From Pinibacter soli (lineage in GTDB: Bacteria > Bacteroidota > Bacteroidia > Chitinophagales > Chitinophagaceae), in NCBI RefSeq assembly GCF_029961145.1, contig NZ_JASBRG010000003.1, positions 310,001-374,000 on the forward strand: a stretch of DNA of 64,000 nt, given 5' to 3'. Both the position numbers and the translations under genes were made by a program. Under the pieces are notes generated by a model. It made no database searches, was not told the origin of the DNA, and saw only the letters and a program-made list of their open reading frames with translations. Every line of letters begins with the position of its first letter. Position 1 is the stretch's first letter. Positions 8,312-16,751 of this stretch are shown one piece after another.

Positions 8312-9419
8312 TACACAATTGTATAATTACAAGGTCCATATTGGGCAAATGATTTTTACTGGTGAGGAATGGCTGACTGATCAGGCCATTATTATTGATG
8401 GAGAAATAATTAAGGATGTGGTTTCGCAAAGCGAACTTCCTGCCGACCTCAAAACGCATCTCCCTTGCAATCCAATCATTGCTCCGGCCTTTATCGATTT
8501 GCAGATATACGGAGCAAATGGAAAACTGCTTTCTGAATATCCCGCGCCTGAAGCATTAAGTGATTTGAACAAATATTGTCGGGATGGAGGTGCAGCCTTT
8601 TGCATGCCAACCGTTGCTACCAATCATTACGATGTTTTTAAGAAGGCAACAGATGCCATTAAAAATTATTGGAACCGGGGAGGTGAGGGCGTTTTAGGAA
8701 TACACCTCGAAGGCCCATGGATCAATCCTGTGAAACGGGGTGCACATATTGAATCGCTCGTTCGTTCGCCTTCAGTAGATGAAGTAAAGGAAATATTGGA
8801 TTACGGAAATGGGGTAATTAAAATAATAACACTGGCTCCCGAGCAGTGTAGCTATGAAGTGATTGATCTGATTCTTTCCCATGGTATTGTTATTTCTGCC
8901 GGACACAGCAATGCTACTTACAAAAAAGCCACGGAAAGTTTCGGTCGTGGCATAAAAGCTGTTACCCATTTGTACAATGCTATGAGCCCGTTACAACATC
9001 GTGAACCCGGTCTTGCAGGCGCGGCAATGGATGATGATACGGTAATGGCAAGTATTATTCCGGATGGTCATCATGTTGATTTTGCAGCCGTGAGAATAGC
9101 GAAGGCCATTATGAAAAACAGGTTGTTTGTTATTACCGATGCGGTTACGCAAACAGATAAGGGGCACTACCAGCATGAACTCGCAGGAGACAAATATGAA
9201 GCCGCTGGTATTTTAAGCGGTTCCGCATTAACCATGCATAAGGCAATGTTGAACCTGGTGAATCATTGTGGTATTGAAATGGGAGAGGCGATTCGCATGT
9301 GCAGTTTATATCCTGCAAGGTTGATGGGCCTAGATCGTGAATTGGGAAAAATTAAGAAGGGTTACAAAGCAAAACTCGTTGCCCTTGATCAGTCTGAAGG
9401 TTCTTGTGTTTTATTGTAG
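8289..9419 (+). CDS. nagA: N-acetylglucosamine-6-phosphate deacetylase
   Basis: A 376-residue amidohydrolase that converts GlcNAc-6-P to GlcN-6-P plus acetate, linking ManNAc/GlcNAc catabolism to glycolysis. Diagnostic segments are HLEGPWINPVKRGAH (metal Glu), SAGHSNATY (metal His), THLYNAMSPLQHREPG (metal His and substrate loop), IPDGHHVD and the catalytic-Asp block FVITDAVTQT. The chosen start is TTG at 8289, which overlaps the epimerase gene by 23 bp and gives the usual N-terminal strand. The first ATG (8348) would remove conserved sequence. Overlap with the epimerase argues for translational coupling. No GlcNAc kinase is seen nearby. Confidence 0.92.
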   Translation: MNTQSNSNTQLYNYKVHIGQMIFTGEEWLTDQAIIIDGEIIKDVVSQSELPADLKTHLPCNPIIAPAFIDLQIYGANGKLLSEYPAPEALSDLNKYCRDGGAAFCMPTVATNHYDVFKKATDAIKNYWNRGGEGVLGIHLEGPWINPVKRGAHIESLVRSPSVDEVKEILDYGNGVIKIITLAPEQCSYEVIDLILSHGIVISAGHSNATYKKATESFGRGIKAVTHLYNAMSPLQHREPGLAGAAMDDDTVMASIIPDGHHVDFAAVRIAKAIMKNRLFVITDAVTQTDKGHYQHELAGDKYEAAGILSGSALTMHKAMLNLVNHCGIEMGEAIRMCSLYPARLMGLDRELGKIKKGYKAKLVALDQSEGSCVLL

Positions 9420-9480
9420 AATACTTGCAGGCAACAGATAATCACCTTTTACAGAAAACAATTATTGCAACAATAAAATA

Positions 9481-10383
9481 ATGCAAACATCAAAAGCTGG
9501 CGGTATAAAATGGTTGGTTACCGGATTATTGTTTGCCATACTGTGGCCCTCTGCGAGTACAGCTACCAAGGCAGGGCTGGCAGTGGCGCAGCCTTTGGTG
9601 ATTGCCATCGTACGGTTTGCATTGGCTGCATGCATAGTTTTGTTTATTGCACATGTAATACAGCGTAAGAGATTGCCGGCGGGCAAGGAGTGGAAACAAA
9701 TTGCTATTTATGGATTGCTGAACATCAGCATTTATCTGGGTTGTTATGTAGTCGCCATGCAAACGGTAACAGCAGGAATCGGCTCGCTGGCAGTTGCAAC
9801 CAATCCTGTTTTTATCAGTTTCCTTTCTGTTATTTTCTTAAAACAAAAAATGGGATGGCGCATTATCTTGGCATTATTGATTTGTACTATCGGCGTTGGT
9901 TGCGCTGCGTGGCCTCTATTCAGCAATGCATCTGTAACGGCGGGCGGCTTGCTGCTTTTATTGTTTAGCATGCTGTGTTATTCCGGGGCGGCCATTTATT
10001 TCTCTTCGAGAAAATGGGACAACCTTTCTTTGCTTGTTATCAATGGATGGCAAACTTTATTGGGCGGCTTGTTTTTGTTGCCGGTTGCTTTGCTTTTTTA
10101 TAAGCCGGAGCAAAACCATTTTACCAAAACATTTTGGTTGTCAGTATCCTGGCTGGCTGTTCCCGTGTCAATTGTTGCCGTGCAGTTGTGGCTATGGCTT
10201 TTATCCATCAACCCTGTTAGAGCAGGGCTTTGGCTGTTCCTGTGTCCTTTGTTTGGATTTTTAATTGCCGCTTGGTGGCTGAAGGATGTGATAAGCATGT
10301 ACACCATCACCGGAATGGTTCTTGTTATAACGGGATTACTGATCTCAAGAAAAAAGAATAAGAGTGAAGTTGTCTTTGATTAA
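9481..10383 (+). CDS. DMT-superfamily (EamA) membrane transporter
   Basis: A 300-residue inner-membrane protein with about ten hydrophobic helices in two EamA repeats. The first contains ILWPSASTATKAGLA, the second NGWQTLLGGLFLLPVALL and GLWLFLCPLFGFLIA, and the C-terminus is basic (SRKKNK). Members export or import small metabolites; the substrate cannot be read from sequence. It follows NagA by 61 bp on the same strand and could belong to the sialic-acid/amino-sugar locus, perhaps standing in for a lost dedicated permease. That role is speculative. Confidence 0.8.
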   Translation: MQTSKAGGIKWLVTGLLFAILWPSASTATKAGLAVAQPLVIAIVRFALAACIVLFIAHVIQRKRLPAGKEWKQIAIYGLLNISIYLGCYVVAMQTVTAGIGSLAVATNPVFISFLSVIFLKQKMGWRIILALLICTIGVGCAAWPLFSNASVTAGGLLLLLFSMLCYSGAAIYFSSRKWDNLSLLVINGWQTLLGGLFLLPVALLFYKPEQNHFTKTFWLSVSWLAVPVSIVAVQLWLWLLSINPVRAGLWLFLCPLFGFLIAAWWLKDVISMYTITGMVLVITGLLISRKKNKSEVVFD

Positions 10384-10620
10384 ACATTCATTTATAATTC
10401 ATCCTGAGGCGATCCGACGGATTTTCGCTGTACAGTTCTCGTAAGCCATGTGTTTACAAAGCGAAATGTTTCGTTGAATATACAGTTAATTGCGCGTAAC
10501 GTTCAGAGCTTTTTTATTCCGTTAATACACACTTTAAAATTGTTTTATCTTTCACTTCTATTTGTGTGTCCCATGTGTTATTAATCATTTTTTAACCGTT
10601 TAAATTAAGTTGGCAAATAA

Positions 10621-11901
10621 CTAATATGCTTCGATAAGAGTATAATAACAGCTCAATCTATTTAGTAATTGAAGGACAGATAGCCACACAACTATTTCCA
10701 CTACACCTGCCGGCTCTACCAATTTCAATGTTGTTTCTATTACCTCATCATTTACCTGTGAAGGACTATGGGATGATGCAATTGCTAAAAACAATATACC
10801 AGCTTCTTTCTCTGTCAATGAAAGTTGTTGCTGAAGTTCAGCAATTGTTTTGTTACAATTAGTGATATCCGTTGGGATTTCCCTAAGAGCTATTTCCTCC
10901 AACTGGTTAAACAATTCGATACTCAACTCGGGTGCTGTGTGTACAGATACATTTTTGATTTCCGTTTTAAGCATATCGTTATGCACCAGGATGCTGAAAA
11001 CATACCCTGCATACATTTTAATTTTCAATCCTGTTACTGTGAGTTTATTATCCAGGTTGTCTCGAAGAGCGGTAGTCAACGTCCGCACTACTCTGCCTTG
11101 CTTTACAGGTTTAAGAATGGGAAATGAATAGCCCGTTTGGTTCTTAAGAAAATTACTTGCTGTTTCGTAGTCAGAGGGAACTCGTTTTGTCCATTTTTTC
11201 TCCCAAAGCACTGCTCCGGGAGCCTGGCGCATTACCCGCAAATAGGTAAATAAGTTATCCTGTTGAGGGGAAAACGGTTTTGTAATACTGTAGCCATTAT
11301 TTGCATGTATTCCCGGCTTCCAGCCTGTATTAGAAAGCAATTCAGCAGTATCATTAATGGCTTCCTGTTCCAATTCCACCCCCATAGCATTCATGAATTT
11401 ATTTAAAAAGCCCATCATACTTATTGAATATACCAACCATTCAGTTTCGGCTGTTGAAAAGTGCTTACGAACTGCTTCAACATCAGAAATAGATAACAAT
11501 GACGGAATGTGCGCCAACTTTTCAGCCAGTGTTACCACAGATTGTTCCTTTTCAGTGCGAGAGCCGGCAATAGCTTCACTGCGTGCTCCTCTTCGCAAGG
11601 CAAAAGAACAGGCATGGGCTGTGCAATATGCACATGCGGCTTTGCTGGAAGCATACATGGCAAGGCCCATCGAGGCTTTAAAAGATTTGCTGCTGAAAAG
11701 CGTATTTGGTAAGTTAAACATGTTTGGCACCAGTAAGTTGTAGGTACGGAAACCGGGTTGCCATATTTCTAGTGTCGGGTCGCAATTGGGAATAATGCCT
11801 ATCAGCTCTCTTACTAAATTTAATAGGGGATTATAGTTCTTGTGAAGCGTGTTCCAATCTATTGAAACAGGTTTTAAGCTTTCTGCAAGGGTCTTTGCCA
11901 T
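10621..11901 (-). CDS. Carboxymuconolactone decarboxylase/AhpD-like protein
   Basis: A 426-residue, largely helical protein. Residues about 70-125 contain SSKAACAYCTAHACSFALRRG with Cys90, Cys93 and His96, the redox motif of the CMD/AhpD-like peroxidase-related family. The rest shows no domain I can name, although the helical content suggests a second degenerate CMD-like half. It is probably a cytoplasmic thiol-dependent oxidoreductase; the substrate is unknown. It has the same orientation as the cassette array just upstream and borders its degenerate end, but no convincing attC-like site follows it. I treat it as flanking chromosome rather than a cassette. Confidence 0.7.
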   Translation of the reverse strand: MAKTLAESLKPVSIDWNTLHKNYNPLLNLVRELIGIIPNCDPTLEIWQPGFRTYNLLVPNMFNLPNTLFSSKSFKASMGLAMYASSKAACAYCTAHACSFALRRGARSEAIAGSRTEKEQSVVTLAEKLAHIPSLLSISDVEAVRKHFSTAETEWLVYSISMMGFLNKFMNAMGVELEQEAINDTAELLSNTGWKPGIHANNGYSITKPFSPQQDNLFTYLRVMRQAPGAVLWEKKWTKRVPSDYETASNFLKNQTGYSFPILKPVKQGRVVRTLTTALRDNLDNKLTVTGLKIKMYAGYVFSILVHNDMLKTEIKNVSVHTAPELSIELFNQLEEIALREIPTDITNCNKTIAELQQQLSLTEKEAGILFLAIASSHSPSQVNDEVIETTLKLVEPAGVVEIVVWLSVLQLLNRLSCYYTLIEAY

Positions 11902-11990
11902 TTATTGTTGTTAATGTTATTGCACTTTAACTCAGTTCATTTTTCCAGGCCGTCCGAAATTTTTGTGATCTAACGTTGTTGTCTGGGGTT

Positions 11991-12157
11991 GCCGCTAAAG
12001 TTCCGGGCTTTACGAAGGTTGGTTATTAGTATTCCGTCTGTTCGCTTGGCCCCTAACTTTTTATTTTGTACCGCCAATGTACAAAAGTTGATTAGAATTG
12101 CAAATGTTCATGGGCGATGTTCGTCAGCCGGTATTTGCAAAACCCTTGCTGTAAGCC
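11991..12157 (-). repeat. Degenerate attC-like site at distal array end
   Basis: The left border GCCGCTAAAGTTCCGGGC and right border AAAACCCTTGCTGTAAGCC align with the intact site at 16584-16750 (borders GCCAACGTTCGGGGC and AAAACCCTTGTTGTGCGCC). Here the AAC core has become AAA and the GTT core GCT. The site is recognisably related but probably dead for recombination. It closes the array on the side away from the recombinase. Confidence 0.65.
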
Positions 12158-12158
12158 G

Positions 12159-12320
12159 CTATTCGAATAAGAGATATTTCTGTTTGATAGTTTCATATTT
12201 TGTCCAATCTACATCAGTAAGCTTAACCATCTTTAATTCCTTCCTCATGAAGCTTTTCTGTGAAGAGCGAATTTCTTGTTTGCTATTAAAAAAGGTTGGG
12301 CAATTAATATTCCAATTCAT
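12159..12320 (-). pseudogene. Relic of a SUKH-type cassette gene
   Basis: A 53-codon frame whose last 22 residues (DVDWTKYETIKQKYLLFE and stop) match the end of the intact SUKH-like gene at 16752-17321 (DWRKYEIISQKHLLIE). The following non-coding sequence is also similar. The upstream part of that gene is not recognisable, and the frame is closed by a stop just beyond 12377. It appears to be a decayed paralogous cassette with only its 3' end and attC left. The segment 12321-12540 contains no other convincing gene. Confidence 0.55.
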
Positions 12321-12540
12321 ACCGTTGCTATGAAGGCATGTATGTGGATGAAATAAGTAATCCTTTCGTTAAAGTTTGGAAACTGAACAATGTATGTTTT
12401 ATAAAATCCAGCGATTATCAATGGTATCAACAAAAGAAAAAAATACCCCAAATATTTATATGCTTTGTCCAAGCAATTGTATTTGAATTCTACTAAGGTG
12501 AATATTGTCAGCTTAAATTACTGTAATGGTCTGTCAGCAT

Positions 12541-12677
12541 AGCCTACAACGGTTCGCGGCTTGGCGAAGGCCGGGATTTTTAGCACTAAAGTTCATACGA
12601 AGCAAAAAAGCTAAATCTTGCTCAAATGTTTCTACGAAGCACATCAGCCCGCCTTTTGCCAGACCGCTGTTATAGGC
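12541..12677 (-). repeat. attC-like recombination site
   Basis: An imperfect palindrome of about 137 bp. The outer borders AGCCTACAAC (12541) and GTTATAGGC (to 12677) are complementary, and the arms GGCTTGGCGAAGGCCGGG and CCCGCCTTTTGCCAGACC pair with bulges. RYYYAAC/GTTRRRY-type ends with a long bulged stem define integron attC sites. It separates the relic cassette from the desaturase cassette. The 288 bp from 12678 to the desaturase stop hold nothing I can name. Confidence 0.7.
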
Positions 12678-12965
12678 AAGTCAAGAAAGTTTTTCCGAAG
12701 CATTTAGATTAATTTAAGTTTCGCCCAACGTATTTGCATTGCAGAAAGGCAGGGGATTCGATGCGCTCTTGCTTGGTGCTGATGCAAAATTGGAAATATA
12801 AGGTTGAAATTAACGACTAAAGCACAATTGATAAAGTCAAGCCCCGAACCACTGCTGCCATATTGCTGATGTACAAGTTTCAATGTCTTGCACTGACTTT
12901 TGGCAATGCGAGGTTGGCTGCAGAGTTTGCCTTTGACTAGGTTGTCCTGGCTAAAGTAGCTAGGC

Positions 12966-14042
12966 TTATGTTGTACTTCCCATCATTTTCAAATACCTGT
13001 AATGGGATTTGATACTATTGAATAAACTGAGTTGATTATATTGGACATTAAATTCTTTTGCCTTTTGTTTTATAAGCATAGAAATTTCCGGATAAACTGT
13101 GTGGGGTAGTTTTGGATACAAATGATGTGCTGCGTGCGAATTGAATCCTCCAAGAAACCAATTGTAAATTTTATTTGTTGGACAATAATCAAGTGACGTA
13201 GCCAACTGATGAACGTAATAATCATAAGGCAAAAGACCATTGTGGTCTGTTTTAGGAAACTGAGTTTCCATACATAAGTGCGTTGCGATAAGTGTATGAA
13301 TAAAAAACAGAGAATTTATGACATGCATTAGTATAAAACATGAAATAATAATATGAAATGAATATCCTGATTTGACAGGCAAATAAATGAGAACAAATAA
13401 ATACAGCAGCTTCCAAAAAATAAATAACCCTGATTCTCTTATTGGATGTTTTATGTTTTGTAAGTTAGCAATCTTCTTTTTGAAAAAATATAAAATATCC
13501 TTGATCAAGAACCAATGTAACGTATATATGCAATAAACTAAAATAGAATAGATATGCTGATATTTTTGATATTTTCTTAGTGGATGCTGAGGAGAAAGCC
13601 TGATGATAGGGTTATTATCAATATCTGCATCACACCCATCCACATTTGGAAAAAGATGATGAGAAGTCGTGTGACGTATTTTCCATAGATAAGCATTAGT
13701 GCCCTGCATATTGAATGAAAGGTGATAAAGCCAATAATTTACCGTCTTATTTTTTGAAAATGTTCCATGGCAAGCATCATGTGACACATTAAATGCCAGC
13801 AGCATTCCTGAGATGCCTATAAATATATAATTCATCAAAGGACCAATTATTCCTTGGGGATGAACCAAGAAAAGAATAACATAGGAACTTATGTGAACCC
13901 CAAAATAAAATTCCATCTTTAACCACAATAACCTCTTTCTTTTTTTTAGCAAACTTGTTTTGGCAAACATCTTTTCTACATCTTCATTGAGTGAAATAAA
14001 AAACATAGAAGAAGACCCAGTCGGAAATTTTATTTTATTCAT
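12966..14042 (-). CDS. Membrane fatty acid desaturase
   Basis: A 358-residue integral membrane di-iron desaturase. The three histidine boxes are present: SHDACHG, RHTTSHH and SHAAHHLYP, plus a further THLCMET segment. Hydrophobic helices lie between them (FGVHISSYVILFLV, YIFIGISGMLLAF and others). It resembles front-end or linoleoyl-CoA-type desaturases that act on acyl lipids. ATG at 14042 (MNKIKFPTGS) is chosen; a TTG ten codons upstream is an alternative. It lies between two attC-like sites in the cassette orientation, so it appears to be a mobile cassette of unusual size. The chain position attacked is not predictable. Confidence 0.9.
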   Translation of the reverse strand: MNKIKFPTGSSSMFFISLNEDVEKMFAKTSLLKKRKRLLWLKMEFYFGVHISSYVILFLVHPQGIIGPLMNYIFIGISGMLLAFNVSHDACHGTFSKNKTVNYWLYHLSFNMQGTNAYLWKIRHTTSHHLFPNVDGCDADIDNNPIIRLSPQHPLRKYQKYQHIYSILVYCIYTLHWFLIKDILYFFKKKIANLQNIKHPIRESGLFIFWKLLYLFVLIYLPVKSGYSFHIIISCFILMHVINSLFFIHTLIATHLCMETQFPKTDHNGLLPYDYYVHQLATSLDYCPTNKIYNWFLGGFNSHAAHHLYPKLPHTVYPEISMLIKQKAKEFNVQYNQLSLFNSIKSHYRYLKMMGSTT

Positions 14043-14223
14043 AAAATCATTTCTTGTATTTGCAATTAGCAAGCAGTTATTATTTTCCCTGGTGTTTTTC
14101 AGCAGGAACCTAATACAAGTTTTTTCTTTTCATCGTTGACAATGTCCTCGATATGGTATGACGTGCCATTTGTCACCAAAATTCAGCCATGTATCACTTT
14201 TGTCGAATGTACCTTTTAACTTT

Positions 14224-14426
14224 GCAGCCAACGGAAAGCATTGGCGATGTGGCGGCATTCCGTGTTCCGTCTGACCGGTGTCGCTGCTGATTGATGAACT
14301 AAAAGTACAAGTTAAAAACTAAAAGCCCAATAGCATTCCGCCAAGCCCGGACTGAAGCCGAGTAAAGAGCTGCTGCCGATGCTGCCAACGTCCAGCCACA
14401 CTTGCAGCAAACCCATGTTAGCGGTT
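14224..14426 (-). repeat. attC-like recombination site
   Basis: The borders are GCAGCCAACGG (14224) and ACCCATGTTAGCGG (to 14426). The inner arms GCATTGGCGATGTGGCGG and CCAGCCACACTTGCAGC pair imperfectly. The distal GTTAGC core contains the stop codon of the 209-residue gene at 14418. Same family as the other six sites of this array. Confidence 0.65.
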
Positions 14427-15047
14427 CGGCTTTTTGTCCTGCAATTTGTTTAATTCGTTTTTTGTTATCCAAAGTTCGTGTCCAACTGTGTCGGTCAAGT
14501 CTTTGTATCTTATCAAGTCGCCAAGTATTTTTGAATTGTCAAACTTTGAAGGTTTGATAACAGCAAATTTGTAAAATTCATTTTCGTGTCTGCCTAATTC
14601 TACATTGTCAAAATAAATCGTGTCGTTTTGTAAATGATACTTTCCACTAACTTCTGTCACTCCAAAGCAAACGTTTTGTTCTTTGAATGTGAAGTCATCT
14701 TTTAATTTGAAAGTTGTCATACAATTTGCTGCACCTTCTCTTTCTGCAAGTAAAACATTATCGCCTTCAAGCCTGTCAAAATTTATAAGTCCGAATGGTT
14801 TGAAAAAAGTCAAAGCCAACACAATTGTTATAAGTCCAATAATAAAAAAACTTTTTTTGTCTGCAAGTCTTTCTTTGATTGCAAAATAAATTTGTCTAAG
14901 CAATGCAATCGCAAGTCCAAAATAAACAAGCACCAAAATTGCAAATGCAGGAAATGCAAATAGTCCCAACTTGCCTTTCCAATAGTATGTTGTATTAACT
15001 ATCAGGAAAAAAACAATTGTCGTTATGAGAAGTTCTTTATTTATCAA
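14418..15047 (-). CDS. Unrecognised membrane protein in cassette
   Basis: 209 residues: three predicted hydrophobic helices in the first 100 (LITTIVFFLIVNTTYYW, FAFPAFAILVLVYFGLAIAL, FFIIGLITIVLALTFF), then a soluble domain rich in beta-prone segments (NCMTTFKLKDDFTFKEQNVC). The latter recalls small lipocalin-like or META-like folds, but I cannot assign a family. The start is TTG at 15047; no suitable ATG exists. The gene begins 24 bp inside its cassette border and its TAA stop falls inside the attC-like core, leaving no 3' untranslated segment. Confidence 0.65.
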   Translation of the reverse strand: MINKELLITTIVFFLIVNTTYYWKGKLGLFAFPAFAILVLVYFGLAIALLRQIYFAIKERLADKKSFFIIGLITIVLALTFFKPFGLINFDRLEGDNVLLAEREGAANCMTTFKLKDDFTFKEQNVCFGVTEVSGKYHLQNDTIYFDNVELGRHENEFYKFAVIKPSKFDNSKILGDLIRYKDLTDTVGHELWITKNELNKLQDKKPNR

Positions 15048-15070
15048 TGTCGTGAAGGATGTCGTTTTAA

Positions 15071-15275
15071 GCTGACCGCTAACGTAAGGGCTTTGCGTTC
15101 GGCGGGGAAATTAATTCTTCCTGCCTGGAACTGAAGCCGAATTTAGATTAAAAGTTTAAAGACATTCTACTGGCGGGTTGAGTTGGGTCGACCCGGAGCC
15201 GAAGCCGAAAAATGAAACCGATGCTTGGGCTCGACCTGAGTCAGCCCCGCTGACGCAAAACTTTTTGTTGCCTGC
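15071..15275 (-). repeat. attC-like recombination site
   Basis: The left border GCTGACCGCTAACG is followed by the arm GGGCTTTGCGTTCGGCGGGG. The right arm CCCCGCTGACGCAAAACT ends at the border GTTGCCTGC. The arms pair over about 18 positions with bulges. The interior holds GAAGCCGA repeated three times. Confidence 0.7.
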
Positions 15276-15293
15276 TGTGTCGTGATCCGTTTG

Positions 15294-15779
15294 TCAAATG
15301 TTCATGTAAGATTTTACAAGTCTGTCAAATTGATGAAAAGCTTGAAATGGAAATTCTTTAGCCCTGTCCTTTGCAAACCGTGTGTCTTGCAGTAAAGCAT
15401 TAGTCTTACACAACTGAAAATAGAAGAGTGTAATTAACTGTTTTATTTTCATTTCAATTTCCAGCTTCAAGTCAAATGATTTTGGTTCTTCATGAAAAGA
15501 CTCGCCAAAATCTTCGATTGTCACCAGTGCTTTGTGCTGCTGCGAAGAAAGTCTGCTTATTTTAATTCTTTGTCCACCTGGCTCACCTAACCAAAAGAAA
15601 GAAACATCGTCTTGTCCGTTTAACAATGCTGATAAAGCAGAAATCAAGTCTGTGTATGGGTCATTAAAAACGTGAGTTATTGTAAATTCAAAAGTTTTGT
15701 CGCTAATATAAAAATAGCAGGTGCTCCAGCCGTGTGGATTAAGAGTCAATATAATGTCAATGTCGTCAGTTTGTTCCAT
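15294..15779 (-). CDS. Unrecognised soluble cassette protein
   Basis: 161 residues from ATG at 15779 (a TTG five codons upstream is possible). No signal peptide or membrane segment. The sequence alternates beta-prone stretches (WSTCYFYISDKTFEFTITHV, FFWLGEPGGQRIKISRL) with a C-terminal helical half containing LKLEIEMKIKQLITLFYFQL. No known family is recognised. It is flanked by attC-like sites and fits the size and isolation of a typical integron cassette gene. Function unknown; several cassette proteins of this kind are immunity- or stress-related, which is only background. Confidence 0.6.
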   Translation of the reverse strand: MEQTDDIDIILTLNPHGWSTCYFYISDKTFEFTITHVFNDPYTDLISALSALLNGQDDVSFFWLGEPGGQRIKISRLSSQQHKALVTIEDFGESFHEEPKSFDLKLEIEMKIKQLITLFYFQLCKTNALLQDTRFAKDRAKEFPFQAFHQFDRLVKSYMNI

Positions 15780-15800
15780 TGTTTGGTCTGTCAAAGCGTA

Positions 15801-16003
15801 GCAGGCAACGTCAGGGCTTGGCGAAGAACTGGTATTTGAAATTCGTCCAGCCCGAACTGCTGCTAAATTTATAATTAAAAGTTCATTGTCATTGATGTCG
15901 CCAAATTTATAATGTCAGGCTGAGAACAAAAGCTGAGTAGCCAAATAGAAGTTGCTGTTGCGTTATGTCAGCCAGTTTTTTGCCAAACCGCTTTGTTGGC
16001 TGC
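15801..16003 (-). repeat. attC-like recombination site
   Basis: The left border GCAGGCAACG is followed by the arm AGGGCTTGGCGAAGAACTGG. The right arm CCAGTTTTTTGCCAAACCGC ends at GTTGGCTGC. This is one of the clearest palindromes in the array: the inner 18 positions pair with two mismatches. Confidence 0.75.
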
Positions 16004-16011
16004 ATACCCGA

Positions 16012-16560
16012 TTAGCATTCGGGTAAACGTCTTTTAGTAATAGCTAGTACTTTATACCAGCCTTCTTTTAAGTCCTCAATTTTTATTTCGCCATCTGCAT
16101 CTAAATTATCTTGGCAAGTACAAACACAACTGTCATTATAAGTTAATAAAAGGGTTTGCCAACTACTTGTAAAAAAGAAATTTCTTGGTGAACTCCTTAT
16201 ATAAAATTGAATACATCTTGGTCTCATAATGTCAATGCGCTTCACTTGTCCATTTGCAAAAAGATTTTTTATTTTTTGTCGTTGGTCGTTTGGTAAGAAT
16301 GAAAAAAGTTTATCAACTTCTTGCGGTGTATTTATATAGCCATATTCATCATGAGCTAACGGAGAAATTCCTTTCATACTGTCCAACGAAATTTTGTCTT
16401 TCGTAGCGGATAAAATTTTTTGAACTATTTTAATTTCGTTAAAAGTTTTTTCATCAATATTTTTATCAATAAGCCGAGTTGGAATGCCGATAACTATTAT
16501 TAAAATGATTACAGTCGAAATTATAAATGTCCAAAGGAATATTTTAGTTCGTCTCTTCAA
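16012..16560 (-). CDS. Unrecognised membrane-anchored cassette protein
   Basis: 182 residues with an N-terminal anchor (residues 5-27, KIFLWTFIISTVIILIIVIG) and the remainder presumably outside the cytoplasm. Features are a helical segment, a FLPNDQRQKIKNLF stretch, and a cysteine cluster SCVCTCQDNLDADGEIKIED that could bind metal or form disulfides. The start is TTG at 16560; an in-frame stop lies just upstream, so no ATG alternative exists. It is isolated between two attC-like sites. No family or function is recognised. Confidence 0.6.
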   Translation of the reverse strand: MKRRTKIFLWTFIISTVIILIIVIGIPTRLIDKNIDEKTFNEIKIVQKILSATKDKISLDSMKGISPLAHDEYGYINTPQEVDKLFSFLPNDQRQKIKNLFANGQVKRIDIMRPRCIQFYIRSSPRNFFFTSSWQTLLLTYNDSCVCTCQDNLDADGEIKIEDLKEGWYKVLAITKRRLPEC

Positions 16561-16583
16561 ATTTTAGCGTGTTAAAATGGGTT

Positions 16584-16750
16584 GCAGCCAACGTTCGGGG
16601 CTTTGCGAAGTACGGGAATTAGAATTACCGCTGCTTGCTTGGCCGTAACTTTTGATTTACTACGGCCAAAGTACTAAAGTTCAATAGAATTACAAATGCT
16701 GATTGGCGCTATTCTGTCGCCCGTATTTTGCAAAACCCTTGTTGTGCGCC
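16584..16750 (-). repeat. attC-like recombination site
   Basis: The left border GCAGCCAACG is followed by the arm TTCGGGGCTTTGCGAAGTAC. The right arm GCCCGTATTTTGCAAAACCC ends at the border GTTGTGCGCC. It is closely similar in sequence to the degenerate site at 11991-12157, and the neighbouring gene ends are also alike, indicating a cassette duplication. Confidence 0.75.
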
Positions 16751-16751
16751 G

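Noticed and set aside
10490-10620. AACGTTCAGAGC with GCGCGTAACG near 10490, resembling an attC border after the CMD-like gene
   Set aside because: The opposite border does not pair beyond the AAC core, so it is not a convincing recombination site; the CMD-like gene is kept outside the array.
12304-12495. A 63-codon plus-strand frame without stop, partly opposite the SUKH relic
   Set aside because: No signal, domain or start context; its orientation is opposite to all cassettes, and length alone is not enough.
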